12,847 nucleotides of DNA from JBOGWP01 sp050693875 (lineage in GTDB: Bacteria; Actinomycetota; CADDZG01; JAHWKV01; JBOGWP01), in contig JBOGWP010000055.1 of assembly GCA_050693875.1 (NCBI GenBank), forward strand, positions 1-12,847. The letters are read 5' to 3'. Position numbers and translations under genes: made by a program. The notes beneath the pieces are model-generated. The model ran no database searches. It was not told the origin of the DNA and saw nothing but the letters and a program-made list of their open reading frames with translations. Positions 1-6,855 of the stretch are shown here, in pieces. Position 1 is the stretch's first letter. Every line of letters starts with the position of its first letter.

Positions 1-6
1 GGCCTC

Positions 7-53
7 GCTCGGCGAGCCGAGCCTTCGCCGGCAGTCCTTTATGCCGGCAGGGC
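7..53. repeat. Two adjacent inverted repeats; possible terminator or processing hairpins of the upstream gene
   Basis: A 7-bp inverted repeat (GCTCGGC at 7-13, GCCGAGC at 16-22) is followed by a longer imperfect hairpin. In the longer one, 21-33 pairs with 42-53 through GCCGGCA/TGCCGGC, extended by GCCTT/AGGGC with one bulged C and one G-T wobble, around an 8-nt loop. The two structures share positions 21-22, so they could not both form fully. There is no T-tract, so a classical intrinsic terminator is not shown. The upstream gene ends outside the window, and the remaining sequence to 192 shows no gene I can support. Confidence 0.35.
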
Positions 54-192
54 CTCACTCCGTTCGGCGCCTCCCGGGCCCAGCTTGAGGTGCGGCCCCG
101 GTCGGTCTCGTCCCAAACTTGACTCATTCGCGCCAACTTCGGCAGCTCGAGCTGGGCTAGCCTGTCCCGGGGGCCCATCCGCTCACCGCGCC

Positions 193-198
193 TATAAT
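193..198 (+). promoter_or_regulatory. Perfect -10 hexamer for rplY, probable leaderless transcript
   Basis: TATAAT matches the sigma-70/SigA -10 consensus exactly in a very GC-rich setting. Only 8 nt separate it from the ATG at 207, so transcription would be expected to start at or within a few bases of the A of that ATG. No Shine-Dalgarno is present and there would be no room for one. I see no good -35 at 16-19 bp. Leaderless mRNAs are common in Actinobacteria, which makes this reading natural, but it is an inference. Confidence 0.6.
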
Positions 199-206
199 CG
201 GTTGCC

Positions 207-857
207 ATGGAAGTCACGATCACTGCGCAAGCGCGCACCGAGACCGGGAAGGGAGCGGCCCGGCGCGCCCGCGCTCGGGGCAGCGTGCCCGCAGTCCTCT
301 ACGGCCCCTCGGTCGCCGCGATCCCCCTGCTCGTCGACGCTCGCGAGATCGGCCAGGTCCTCCACACCGAGGCCGGAGCGAACGTGTTGATCAACCTCCG
401 GGTCGACGGTGCCGGGTACTTGACGATGTTGCGTGAGATCCAGCGCAACCCCGTTCGCGGCGACCTGATCCACATCGACTTCGTGAACATCGCCCGCGAC
501 GTGAAGGTGCACGCCGACGTCCCGGTCCACCTCGTCGGCGAGTCCCACGGCGTGAAGGCGGGCGGCGTCACCGAGCACCACCTCTGGGAGCTCAAGATCA
601 ACGCCCTCCCCGGAGATGTTCCGCCCAACATCGAGGTCGACCTGGGCCCGCTCGGGATCGGCGAGCACATCCGAGTCGCTGACATCGTCCCGCCCCCCGG
701 CGTCGAGATCCTCACCCACGCCGACGAGATCGTCGTCTCTGTGGTAGAGCCGCAAATCCTGGAACTGCCGGAGGAAGTCCCCGCCGCCGAAGCAGAGGAG
801 GCCGCCGCCGAGGCCGCCGAGGCGGAGGAGGCCGAGGGAACGACCAAGGCGGAGTAG
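207..857 (+). CDS. rplY: 50S ribosomal protein L25/general stress protein Ctc
   Basis: The 216-residue product is the long, two-domain form of L25 (Ctc/TL5 type), which binds 5S rRNA in the central protuberance of the large subunit. The N-terminal L25 fold covers about residues 1-92, with ARTETGKGAARRARARG, then VPAVLYGP, and the conserved segment REIQRNPVRGDLIHIDF. The beta-rich Ctc domain follows (about 96-185), with VPVHLVGES and the GVEILTHADEIVVSVV segment. An acidic Ala/Glu tail ends the protein, as is common in the Ctc form. The ATG at 207 starts directly at the conserved N-terminus. Having pth immediately downstream is the classical arrangement. Expression is probably driven by the TATAAT at 193-198 on a leaderless mRNA. 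Confidence 0.95.
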   Translation: MEVTITAQARTETGKGAARRARARGSVPAVLYGPSVAAIPLLVDAREIGQVLHTEAGANVLINLRVDGAGYLTMLREIQRNPVRGDLIHIDFVNIARDVKVHADVPVHLVGESHGVKAGGVTEHHLWELKINALPGDVPPNIEVDLGPLGIGEHIRVADIVPPPGVEILTHADEIVVSVVEPQILELPEEVPAAEAEEAAAEAAEAEEAEGTTKAE

Positions 858-908
858 GCTTCCGAGCCTCCTCCCGCTCCCTGTGGGTGGGGGCTGCGGC
901 ATCATCGG

Positions 909-1499
909 ATGGTGAGCATCTCCGACGACGCGGGAGGCTGGCTCGCCGTCGGGTTGGGCAACCCGGGCGAGCGCTACGAACGCACCCGACACAATGCCGG
1001 CGCCCGCGCCGTCGAACAGCTCGCGGCAACGTTGGGAGGGCGCCTGCGCCCGGCAAAGGGCGGAATCCTGATCGCCGAGGCGCGATCCGAGGGCGCCCGG
1101 CTCGTGCTCGGCCGTCCCCAGAGCTACATGAACGACAGCGGCCCTCCGGTGGCATGGGCATGTCGTTGGCACCGGATGGATGCCGACCACCTAATCGTCC
1201 TCCACGACGACATCGACCTGCCGCCCGCCACCCTTCGTCTCAAGAAAGGCGGTGGGACCGCCGGCCATCGCGGCCTCGACTCGATCGTTCAGGCGCTCGG
1301 CTCGAAGGACTTCTACCGGGTGCGCATCGGCGTGGGCCGGCCGGATTGGCCTCGCGATCCGGTGGACTGGGTGCTCGAGCGGATGCCGAAGCAGACCCGC
1401 GAAGAGCTGGGCGCCACGGAGGCCGAGGCGGGCGATGCCGTCCTCTCGATCATCCACGACGGTCTCGAGCGAGCGATGAACCGCTTCAACACTCGCTGA
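909..1499 (+). CDS. pth: Peptidyl-tRNA hydrolase
   Basis: Pth releases peptides from peptidyl-tRNAs that drop off the ribosome, recycling tRNA in the cytoplasm. The 196-residue product has the normal length for the family. Visible signatures are GLGNPGERYERTRHNAG near the N-terminus (substrate-contacting Asn and catalytic His), SYMNDSG (Asn contacting the peptidyl-tRNA), HDDIDLP (Asp that polarises the catalytic His), and GHRGLDSI followed by RVRIGVGRP. In the commonly cited family motif GHNG, the Asn after the His is Arg here (H120-R121), which is unusual. The ATG at 909 lies 51 bp after rplY, with only a diffuse G-rich stretch as a possible ribosome binding site; a GTG at 912 is an equally possible start. 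It is probably co-transcribed with rplY, since I see no strong promoter in the gap. Confidence 0.95.
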   Translation: MVSISDDAGGWLAVGLGNPGERYERTRHNAGARAVEQLAATLGGRLRPAKGGILIAEARSEGARLVLGRPQSYMNDSGPPVAWACRWHRMDADHLIVLHDDIDLPPATLRLKKGGGTAGHRGLDSIVQALGSKDFYRVRIGVGRPDWPRDPVDWVLERMPKQTREELGATEAEAGDAVLSIIHDGLERAMNRFNTR

Positions 1500-1592
1500 G
1501 ATGGCGCCTGGGTCCCGGGATCGTCAGCTCCTTGAATCCCGCCACGCGGTCGCGCCTTCCTTCGGAGGGGCCCTCGAGCGACGGATGAACGC

Positions 1593-1621
1593 CTCGTATC
1601 CCGCAACGTGCGGGTGCCGAG
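1593..1621. other. Stem-loop downstream of pth, possible terminator without a T-tract
   Basis: CCCGCA (1600-1605) pairs perfectly with TGCGGG (1609-1614) around the triloop ACG. After a 3x3 internal loop, CTCG (1593-1596) can pair with CGAG (1618-1621). It sits about 95 bp after the pth stop codon. No run of T follows, so it may be an RNA-processing or stabilising hairpin or a GC-only terminator. The rest of 1500-1679 shows no recognisable gene or repeat. Confidence 0.3.
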
Positions 1622-1679
1622 TCTCGCTCGGCGCCCCGCGGGACCGGGGGTCACTCGCTCGACTCCGGCCGTTGAGCGC

Positions 1680-1748
1680 ATGTCGCCGGAGTTCCGCAAG
1701 AAATACCGGGACCTCATCCAAGAAGAAGAAGAGCTCGCCGAGGAGTAG
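1680..1748 (+). CDS. Possible very short charged peptide, function unknown
   Basis: An ATG at 1680 opens a 22-codon frame that ends in TAG and encodes a strongly charged, helix-like peptide: FRKKYRDLIQ followed by an EEEELAEE tail. Its DNA is visibly more A/G-rich than the surroundings, and the sequence looks more protein-like than most chance frames here. The same frame stays open upstream to a stop at 1533-1535, with GTG codons at 1608 and 1614, so the product could instead be 44-46 residues with an Arg/Pro-rich N-terminus. There is no clear Shine-Dalgarno before any of these starts. I do not recognise the family. It may be a chance frame or the remnant of a larger gene. Confidence 0.3.
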   Translation: MSPEFRKKYRDLIQEEEELAEE

Positions 1749-1757
1749 GGCGTCCCC

Positions 1758-1776
1758 CTCGCGCGATGACCGCGAG
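1758..1776. other. Small inverted repeat before glpX
   Basis: CTCGCG (1758-1763) and CGCGAG (1771-1776) form a 6-bp stem with a 7-nt loop, just after the short frame ending at 1748 and before the glpX promoter. It could terminate upstream transcription, but no T-tract follows. In GC-rich DNA a stem this short can occur by chance. Confidence 0.2.
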
Positions 1777-1794
1777 CTAGCGACCCACGCGGCC

Positions 1795-1811
1795 TGATAG
1801 GTTGGCACCTA
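1795..1811 (+). promoter_or_regulatory. Extended -10 promoter of glpX with an overlapping dyad
   Basis: TGATAGGTT (1795-1803) fits an extended -10 (TGnTAnnnT) and would start transcription near 1810, leaving a leader of only about 10 nt before the glpX ATG at 1819. There is no clear -35. The dyad TAGGT (1798-1802) / ACCTA (1807-1811) with a 4-nt spacer overlaps the -10 and the likely start point, where a repressor could bind. The promoter is moderately supported; the operator role is inference from the dyad alone. Confidence 0.4.
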
Positions 1812-1818
1812 ACAGAGC

Positions 1819-2808
1819 ATGCACGCCGAAACCCCTGCCCCGCTTCCCGGGCGCAACCTGGCCATGGACTTGGTGCGCGTCACCGAGGCCGGGGCGCTCG
1901 CCGCAGCCCGATGGGTGGGCCGGGGTGACAAGGAGGAGGTTGATCGCGCCGCCGTCGACGCGATGCGCAAGATGCTCGGCACCGTGCCGATGGACGGCAT
2001 CGTCGTGATCGGCGAGGGGGAGAAGGACGAGGCCCCCATGCTCTACAACGGGGAGCGCGTCGGCAACGGGGAGCCCCCGCAGATGGACGTGGCGGTGGAC
2101 CCGGTCGACGGCACGACCCTGACTGCCAAGGGCGAGCCGCGCGCCCTTGCCCTGCTCGCCGTCGCCGAGCGGGGCACGATGTTCGACCCCGGCCCGTGCT
2201 TCTACATGGAGAAGATCGCAACCGGCCCGGAGGCCGCCGCCGTGATCGACCTCGATGCGCCGGTTGCCGACAATCTCCAGCGGGTCGCGAGGGCGAAGGA
2301 TGTCGAGGTCGAAGACCTCACGGTCGTAATCATCGAGCGGCCTCGTCACGACGACCTCATCAAGCAGGTCCGCGAGGCGGGGGCGCGGATCCAGCTCATC
2401 CACGACGGCGACGTCGCAGCCGCGATCGCGGCCGCCCGTCAGGGAACCGGCGTGGACCTCGCCATCGGTATCGGCGGCACGCCGGAGGGCGTGATCACGG
2501 CCTGCGCGCTCAAGTGTCTCGGGGGCGCGATCCAGGGGCGGCTGGCGCCCCGCAACGAGGACGAGCGCCGAGCAGCTGAGGAGGCAGGCTACGACGTCGA
2601 GCGCCTGCTCACCGTCGACGACCTCGTCTCGGGCGACTGCATGTTCGTCGCGACGGGCGTGACCGATGGGGATCTGCTGAGGGGCGTGCTATTCGGTGCG
2701 CACGGTGCCGTCACCGAGTCGATCCTCATGCGATCCCGTTCCGGCACGGTCCGGACGATCCACGCCGAGCATGCCCGGCACAAGCTGCGAGACGTCGCCC
2801 CCCAGTAG
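1819..2808 (+). CDS. glpX: Class II fructose-1,6-bisphosphatase GlpX
   Basis: The product (329 residues) hydrolyses fructose 1,6-bisphosphate to fructose 6-phosphate, the committed gluconeogenic step. Class II GlpX is the usual fructose-1,6-bisphosphatase of Actinobacteria. Its Li-sensitive phosphatase-fold signatures are all present: the N-terminal helix with WVGRGDKEEVD, the metal-binding GEGEKDEAPML (about 65-75), DPVDGTT (94-100) and GIGGTPEGV (218-226). CFYMEKIATGP and the C-terminal RTIHAEH are also typical. Length matches the family (about 320-340). The ATG at 1819 fits homology, although a weak ribosome binding site and short leader precede it. It stands as a single gene with its own probable promoter, between pth and a convergent nitroreductase. 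That position is not part of the usual rplY-pth-mfd order, so it was probably inserted or relocated here. Confidence 0.95.
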   Translation: MHAETPAPLPGRNLAMDLVRVTEAGALAAARWVGRGDKEEVDRAAVDAMRKMLGTVPMDGIVVIGEGEKDEAPMLYNGERVGNGEPPQMDVAVDPVDGTTLTAKGEPRALALLAVAERGTMFDPGPCFYMEKIATGPEAAAVIDLDAPVADNLQRVARAKDVEVEDLTVVIIERPRHDDLIKQVREAGARIQLIHDGDVAAAIAAARQGTGVDLAIGIGGTPEGVITACALKCLGGAIQGRLAPRNEDERRAAEEAGYDVERLLTVDDLVSGDCMFVATGVTDGDLLRGVLFGAHGAVTESILMRSRSGTVRTIHAEHARHKLRDVAPQ

Positions 2809-2836
2809 GCGTCAACGCACGAGCCCCCGCCCCCAG

Positions 2837-3352
2837 TTACCAATGGTCCCGGTGCACCACCTCCTCGAAAGGACGGCGGTTCGGCCGCCGGATGGTTGAG
2901 AGCGGACGGTCGGCCGGATAGCCGAGCACGATCAGGCAGGTGCAGAACCGGTCCCCGGGAAATCCGAGGACTTTCCGCGCCAGCTCCTGGTCCGTGACGG
3001 CGGCGTGGCCCGCGCCGATCCCGAGATCCGCCGCGGCAATCAGCATGCTCATCGTCGCCTGGCCGAGGTCGTACTGGACCAGATCGCGATGCCAAGCCGC
3101 GTCGGGGCGCGGTGCGATCAGGGCGATCGTGGCGGCGGACCGGGCAACGTGCTGCGCGCCTCGCCACACCTGCGCGAGCCGCTGGAGGACGGCGCGGCTG
3201 GTCACGACCACGAAATCCCACGGCTGCCCGTTGCCCGCCGACGGGGCGCGCCTCCCGGCTTCGAGGATGCGGTCGAGGTGCTCGGAGGCAAGGGGCCGGT
3301 CGCTGAACCGGCGCACGCTCCGCGTCGACCTGATCGCGTCCCAGGTTTCCAT
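2837..3352 (-). CDS. Nitroreductase family FMN-dependent oxidoreductase
   Basis: The 171-residue product is a compact nitroreductase-fold protein. These enzymes bind FMN and reduce nitroaromatics, quinones or other electrophiles with NAD(P)H; the substrate cannot be told from the sequence. Family features are RSVRRF near the N-terminus (FMN phosphate contact), RAPSAGNGQPWDFVVV (about 35-50), the central helix with QATMSMLIAAADLGIGAG (98-115) and the C-terminal LIVLGYPAD. The same reading frame runs upstream for some 300 more codons antisense to mfd, but homology begins exactly at the ATG at 3352, which has a strong Shine-Dalgarno 8 nt before it. It converges on glpX, with 28 bp between the stops, and diverges from mfd. 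Confidence 0.9.
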   Translation of the reverse strand: METWDAIRSTRSVRRFSDRPLASEHLDRILEAGRRAPSAGNGQPWDFVVVTSRAVLQRLAQVWRGAQHVARSAATIALIAPRPDAAWHRDLVQYDLGQATMSMLIAAADLGIGAGHAAVTDQELARKVLGFPGDRFCTCLIVLGYPADRPLSTIRRPNRRPFEEVVHRDHW

Positions 3353-3360
3353 GGCGACGA

Positions 3361-3368
3361 TCCTTCCC
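3361..3368 (-). promoter_or_regulatory. Shine-Dalgarno that fixes the nitroreductase start
   Basis: On the - strand, GGGAAGGA lies 8 nt before the ATG at 3352-3350. It selects this start over the long upstream extension of the open frame, which is only the antisense of mfd. Confidence 0.6.
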
Positions 3369-3413
3369 GGTCGCGGCGTTGCGAACAACTGCCGTAATGT
3401 GGAGATGCCACAG

Positions 3414-3438
3414 GGCCCGGGTCGCGGCGACCCGGGCC
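3414..3438. promoter_or_regulatory. 25-nt near-perfect palindrome in the mfd leader
   Basis: Two perfect 12-bp arms, GGCCCGGGTCGC (3414-3425) and GCGACCCGGGCC (3427-3438), are separated by a single G. In RNA it would fold as an 11-bp GC hairpin with a 3-nt loop. It is followed at once by the mfd Shine-Dalgarno GAAGG (3439-3443), 8 nt before the ATG at 3452. It could be a leader hairpin affecting mfd translation or transcript stability, or a DNA operator in the divergent nitroreductase/mfd region. TAATGT at 3395-3400 is a possible but weak -10 for mfd, which would place the hairpin inside the leader. Confidence 0.5.
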
Positions 3439-3451
3439 GAAGGCGCGCGCG

Positions 3452-6400
3452 ATGGCCGAGGCGCTGACCGATCTCCTGGGCATCTGGGATCGCGCCGAGC
3501 TTCTCGAGGACGCCCTCCTCGAGGGGCAGGCGGGGATCCCGACCGCCGCGCGCGCCTTCGCTGTCGCGGGGCTTGCCCGCCGAGCCGCCCCGCTGCTGGT
3601 GGTCGTTCCCCGAAGCCGCGATGCCGAGTCCTTCGCCGGCGACCTCGCCCCCTGGACCGCCCCGGGAGAAGTCGAGGTGTTCCCCGCATGGGAGGTCCTC
3701 CCGGGCGAGGCCCTCTCGCCGACCCTCGAGACGATGGGCCGGCGGATCCGTCTTGCCCGCCTGCTGCGGGGGGGCGGAGGGCCGCTCATCCTCGTCGCTC
3801 CGGTCCGCGCGTTCGTCCAGCAACTGGGTGAGATCGCCGAGGAGTCGATCCGCCTCGCCCTCCGTGCCGAGGTGCCACTCGAAGAGATCTCCCGCCGGCT
3901 GGCGGTCTTTGGCTTCGAGCGCAACTACCTCGTGGAGCGTCCGGGAGAGTTCGCAGTCCGGGGTGGCATCCTCGACGTCTTCCCGCCCGGCCGCCCGTCC
4001 CCGGTTCGGGCCGACTTTTTCGGCGACGAGATCTCGTCGCTGCGCGAGTTCTTCATCGGCAGCCAGCGAAGCCGCGGGGAGGTCGCCGAGCTCGAGATCC
4101 TCCCGGTCCGCGAGCTTCGGCTCGACGCCTCGGCACGAGCGCGGGCGGCCGCACTGGCGGCGACTGCCGGAGGCGACGACCCGGCGACCCGCGCGGCGCG
4201 CGTAAACGATCTCGAACGGCTGGCCCAGGGCCTTGTGTTCCCCGGCATGGAGGCGTATCTCGCTCCCCTGGCGGCGAGCCTGCAACCCTTAGCGGAGCTG
4301 CTGCCCGCTGGCGGGACGGTGGTCGTGATGGACCCGAAGCAGTGCCGGGACCGCACCACCGAGTTCCTCGCCCAGGCGAATGAGTGGGGCACCGACGATA
4401 CGGCGCCCCTGTTCGTCGACTTCGACGAGGCCGTCGCGGGCCGGTCGACGCTGGAGATCTGGGCCTACGCCCGAGGCGGGGAGGGCATCGACCTGCCGGC
4501 CACCGGCTGGGACGACTTCGCCGGGCGGCCCGACCGCCTCGCCGCCGCCCTCCGCCAGCACCGGGCGGCCGGGGCGACGATCGCGGTTGCGGTCGGACGT
4601 GCGGCCGCGCGGGCACGCGACCTCCTCGCCGAGGCCGACCTGACGCTGCCGCTGGCCGCGCCGAAGATCGGCGCGGCGTCGGTTTCGGATGCGCAGGTAG
4701 GGCGGGGCTTTCTCCTGCGCCTCGGCGACGCCCCCGTCCTCGCCGTCGTCGGAGAATCCGACGTGTTCGGCAAGCGCCGGCCGGCTCCGACGCCGACCGC
4801 CGGAGAGCCCGTCGAGGAGCGCGCTCGCGCCTCCGCCCTGCTGCTCCAGCTCGCCGCCGGCGACCACATGGTCCACGAGGTGTATGGGGTGGGACGCTAC
4901 CTCGGCATGGTCCCCCGCGAGATCGCCGGCGTGTCGCGCGACTACCTGCTCCTCGAGTACGCCGGCGACGATCGCCTCTACGTCCCCACCGACCAGCTCG
5001 GCGCGGTGACGAAGTACACGGGCGGCGAGGCCCCCCGGCTCAACCGCCTGGGCACCGGGGACTGGGAGAAGGCGAAGTCGCGGGCCCGCCGGGCGGTGCG
5101 CGAGATCGCCCAGGAGCTCGTCGCCCTCTACGCCAAACGGGCTCACTCCCCCGGCCACGCCTTCGCCGCCGACACCCCCTGGCAGCGTGAGCTCGAGGAC
5201 GCCTTCGCGCACGTCGAGACTCCCGACCAGTTGCGGGCGGTCGAGGAGGTGAAGGCCGACATGGAACGACCCGTCCCGATGGACCGGCTGGTCTGCGGCG
5301 ATGTCGGTTACGGCAAGACCGAGGTCGCGGTGCGTGCCGCCTTCAAGGCGGTGCAGGAGTCGAAGCAGGTGGTGGTGCTCGTCCCGACGACGATCCTCGC
5401 CCAGCAGCACTTCGAGACGTTCAGCGACCGCTTTGCACCCTTCCCCTCGACCGTTGCGCAGCTCTCACGGTTCCTCTCGCCGCGGGAGCAGGCCGACGCC
5501 CTCGAGCGCCTTGCGGCCGGCACGGCCGACGTCGTCGTCGGCACCCACCGGCTGCTTCAGAAGGACGTCAAGTTCCACGACCTGGGCCTCGTGATCGTCG
5601 ACGAGGAACAGCGCTTCGGCGTGCAGCACAAGGAAGCAATGAAGCGCCTGCGGACCTCGGTCGACGTGCTGACCCTGTCGGCGACCCCCATCCCCCGCAC
5701 GCTCGAGATGTCGCTCACCGGCGTGCGGGATATGTCGCTCGTCGATACGCCGCCGGCCGACCGGCGCCCGGTCCTGACGTATGTGGGGACGTACGACGAG
5801 CGCATGGTCGTTGCCGCCATCCGGCGAGAGCTGGCCCGCGACGGCCAGGTGTTCGTCGTCCACAACCGGGTGCGCTCGATCGAGGGGGCGGCCCGGCGCA
5901 TCCAGGGCCTCGTCCCCGACGCCCGCGTGGAGGTGGCCCATGGGCAGATGAGCGAGGCGGAGCTGGAAGGGGTAATGGTCGAGGTCTGGGACGGGAAGGT
6001 CGACGTCCTCGTCTGCACCACGATCATCGAGAGCGGCCTCGACATCCCGACGATGAACACGCTGATCGTGGAACGGGCCGACCGGCTCGGGCTCGCCCAG
6101 CTCTACCAGCTGCGCGGCCGCGTCGGCCGGGCGCGAGAGCGCGCCTACGCCTACTTCTTCTACCCGGCCGAGGAGATGCTCACCGAGGAGGCTCACGAGC
6201 GGCTCAAGACGCTGTCGGAGTACACCGAGCTCGGCAGCGGGTTCAAGATCGCCCTGCGGGATCTCGAGATCCGGGGGGCTGGGAACCTGTTGGGCGCCGA
6301 GCAATCCGGGCACATCGCCGCGGTCGGCTTCGACCTCTACGTGAAGATGATGACCGAGGCCGTCCAGAGCATGATCGGGACGAAGCCCGAGGAGAAGCTC

Positions 6401-6823
6401 GACGTTCGCATCGACCTCCCGGCCGACGCGTTCGTCCCCGCCGCCTACATCGCCCGCGAGTCGCTGCGAATCGAGACCTATCGCAGGATCGAGCAGCTTC
6501 GCAGCGCACCGGATGCCGCCGAGCTTCGGGCCGAGCTCGAGGATCTCTACGGCCCGGTCCCCGAACCGGTGTCGAATCTGCTGACCGTCGCCGAGCTTCG
6601 GGCGTTCCTCGCCGAGCAGGGGATCGAGGAGGTCGGAGTGCGCAACGGGATCCTGCGCGTGCGCCCGCTGCCAACGCTCAGGGACTCGCAGGAGGTGCGG
6701 CTGCAGCGCCTGTTCCCGAAGGCGGAGGTGAAGGAGGTCACCCGCACGCTCCTGATGCCCGCGCCGGCGGCCGGGCTGACCTCGTGGGTGCTCGAGAGCC
6801 TGCGGACGCTCCTCGTCTCGTAA
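3452..6823 (+). CDS. mfd: Transcription-repair coupling factor Mfd
   Basis: Mfd is a cytoplasmic ATP-dependent translocase that removes RNA polymerase stalled at DNA damage and recruits UvrA. The 1123-residue product is near the usual length (E. coli 1148). Domains in order: UvrB-homology region (about 20-330), including FPAWEVLPGE and YLVERPGEFAVRGGILDVFP; a CarD-like RNA polymerase interaction domain (about 470-525), beginning GDHMVHEVYGVGRY; superfamily 2 translocase lobes, with GDVGYGKTE (616-624), DEEQ (717-720), SATP (743-746) and QLRGRVGR (886-893); the translocation (TRG) region near GAGNLLGAEQSGH (about 940); and a C-terminal TRCF domain (about 985-1085). All key motifs are intact. 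The ATG at 3452 has the Shine-Dalgarno GAAGG 8 nt upstream. It is convergent with the broken ATPase gene, 30 bp away. Confidence 0.97.
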   Translation: MAEALTDLLGIWDRAELLEDALLEGQAGIPTAARAFAVAGLARRAAPLLVVVPRSRDAESFAGDLAPWTAPGEVEVFPAWEVLPGEALSPTLETMGRRIRLARLLRGGGGPLILVAPVRAFVQQLGEIAEESIRLALRAEVPLEEISRRLAVFGFERNYLVERPGEFAVRGGILDVFPPGRPSPVRADFFGDEISSLREFFIGSQRSRGEVAELEILPVRELRLDASARARAAALAATAGGDDPATRAARVNDLERLAQGLVFPGMEAYLAPLAASLQPLAELLPAGGTVVVMDPKQCRDRTTEFLAQANEWGTDDTAPLFVDFDEAVAGRSTLEIWAYARGGEGIDLPATGWDDFAGRPDRLAAALRQHRAAGATIAVAVGRAAARARDLLAEADLTLPLAAPKIGAASVSDAQVGRGFLLRLGDAPVLAVVGESDVFGKRRPAPTPTAGEPVEERARASALLLQLAAGDHMVHEVYGVGRYLGMVPREIAGVSRDYLLLEYAGDDRLYVPTDQLGAVTKYTGGEAPRLNRLGTGDWEKAKSRARRAVREIAQELVALYAKRAHSPGHAFAADTPWQRELEDAFAHVETPDQLRAVEEVKADMERPVPMDRLVCGDVGYGKTEVAVRAAFKAVQESKQVVVLVPTTILAQQHFETFSDRFAPFPSTVAQLSRFLSPREQADALERLAAGTADVVVGTHRLLQKDVKFHDLGLVIVDEEQRFGVQHKEAMKRLRTSVDVLTLSATPIPRTLEMSLTGVRDMSLVDTPPADRRPVLTYVGTYDERMVVAAIRRELARDGQVFVVHNRVRSIEGAARRIQGLVPDARVEVAHGQMSEAELEGVMVEVWDGKVDVLVCTTIIESGLDIPTMNTLIVERADRLGLAQLYQLRGRVGRARERAYAYFFYPAEEMLTEEAHERLKTLSEYTELGSGFKIALRDLEIRGAGNLLGAEQSGHIAAVGFDLYVKMMTEAVQSMIGTKPEEKLDVRIDLPADAFVPAAYIARESLRIETYRRIEQLRSAPDAAELRAELEDLYGPVPEPVSNLLTVAELRAFLAEQGIEEVGVRNGILRVRPLPTLRDSQEVRLQRLFPKAEVKEVTRTLLMPAPAAGLTSWVLESLRTLLVS

Positions 6824-6841
6824 CGCCGGCGGCAGGAGCGG

Positions 6842-6855
6842 GAGCGGCCGCGCTC
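6842..6855. terminator. Short hairpin between convergent mfd and ATPase genes
   Basis: GAGCG (6842-6846) and CGCTC (6851-6855) with a 4-nt loop lie in the 30-bp gap between the mfd stop and the ATPase stop, overlapping the latter by two bases. A shared bidirectional terminator is possible from its position, but the stem is short and there is no T-tract on either side. Confidence 0.2.

Noticed and set aside
85..390. + strand open frame over the left edge and rplY
   Set aside because: Arg/Ser/Pro-rich translation typical of a chance frame in GC-rich DNA; it overlaps rplY out of frame.
192..1190. Long - strand open frames across rplY and pth
   Set aside because: Low-complexity Arg/Gly/Leu-rich shadows of two clearly recognisable + strand genes.
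3376..3392. Possible LexA (SOS) box upstream of mfd
   Set aside because: One half-site-like CGAAC is present, but the matching GTTCG half at the right spacing is absent; only a small GTTG/CAAC stem is seen.
3353..4285. Long - strand open frame continuing upstream of the nitroreductase
   Set aside because: It is the antisense of mfd in GC-rich DNA with no recognisable domains; the nitroreductase homology and a strong Shine-Dalgarno begin at 3352.
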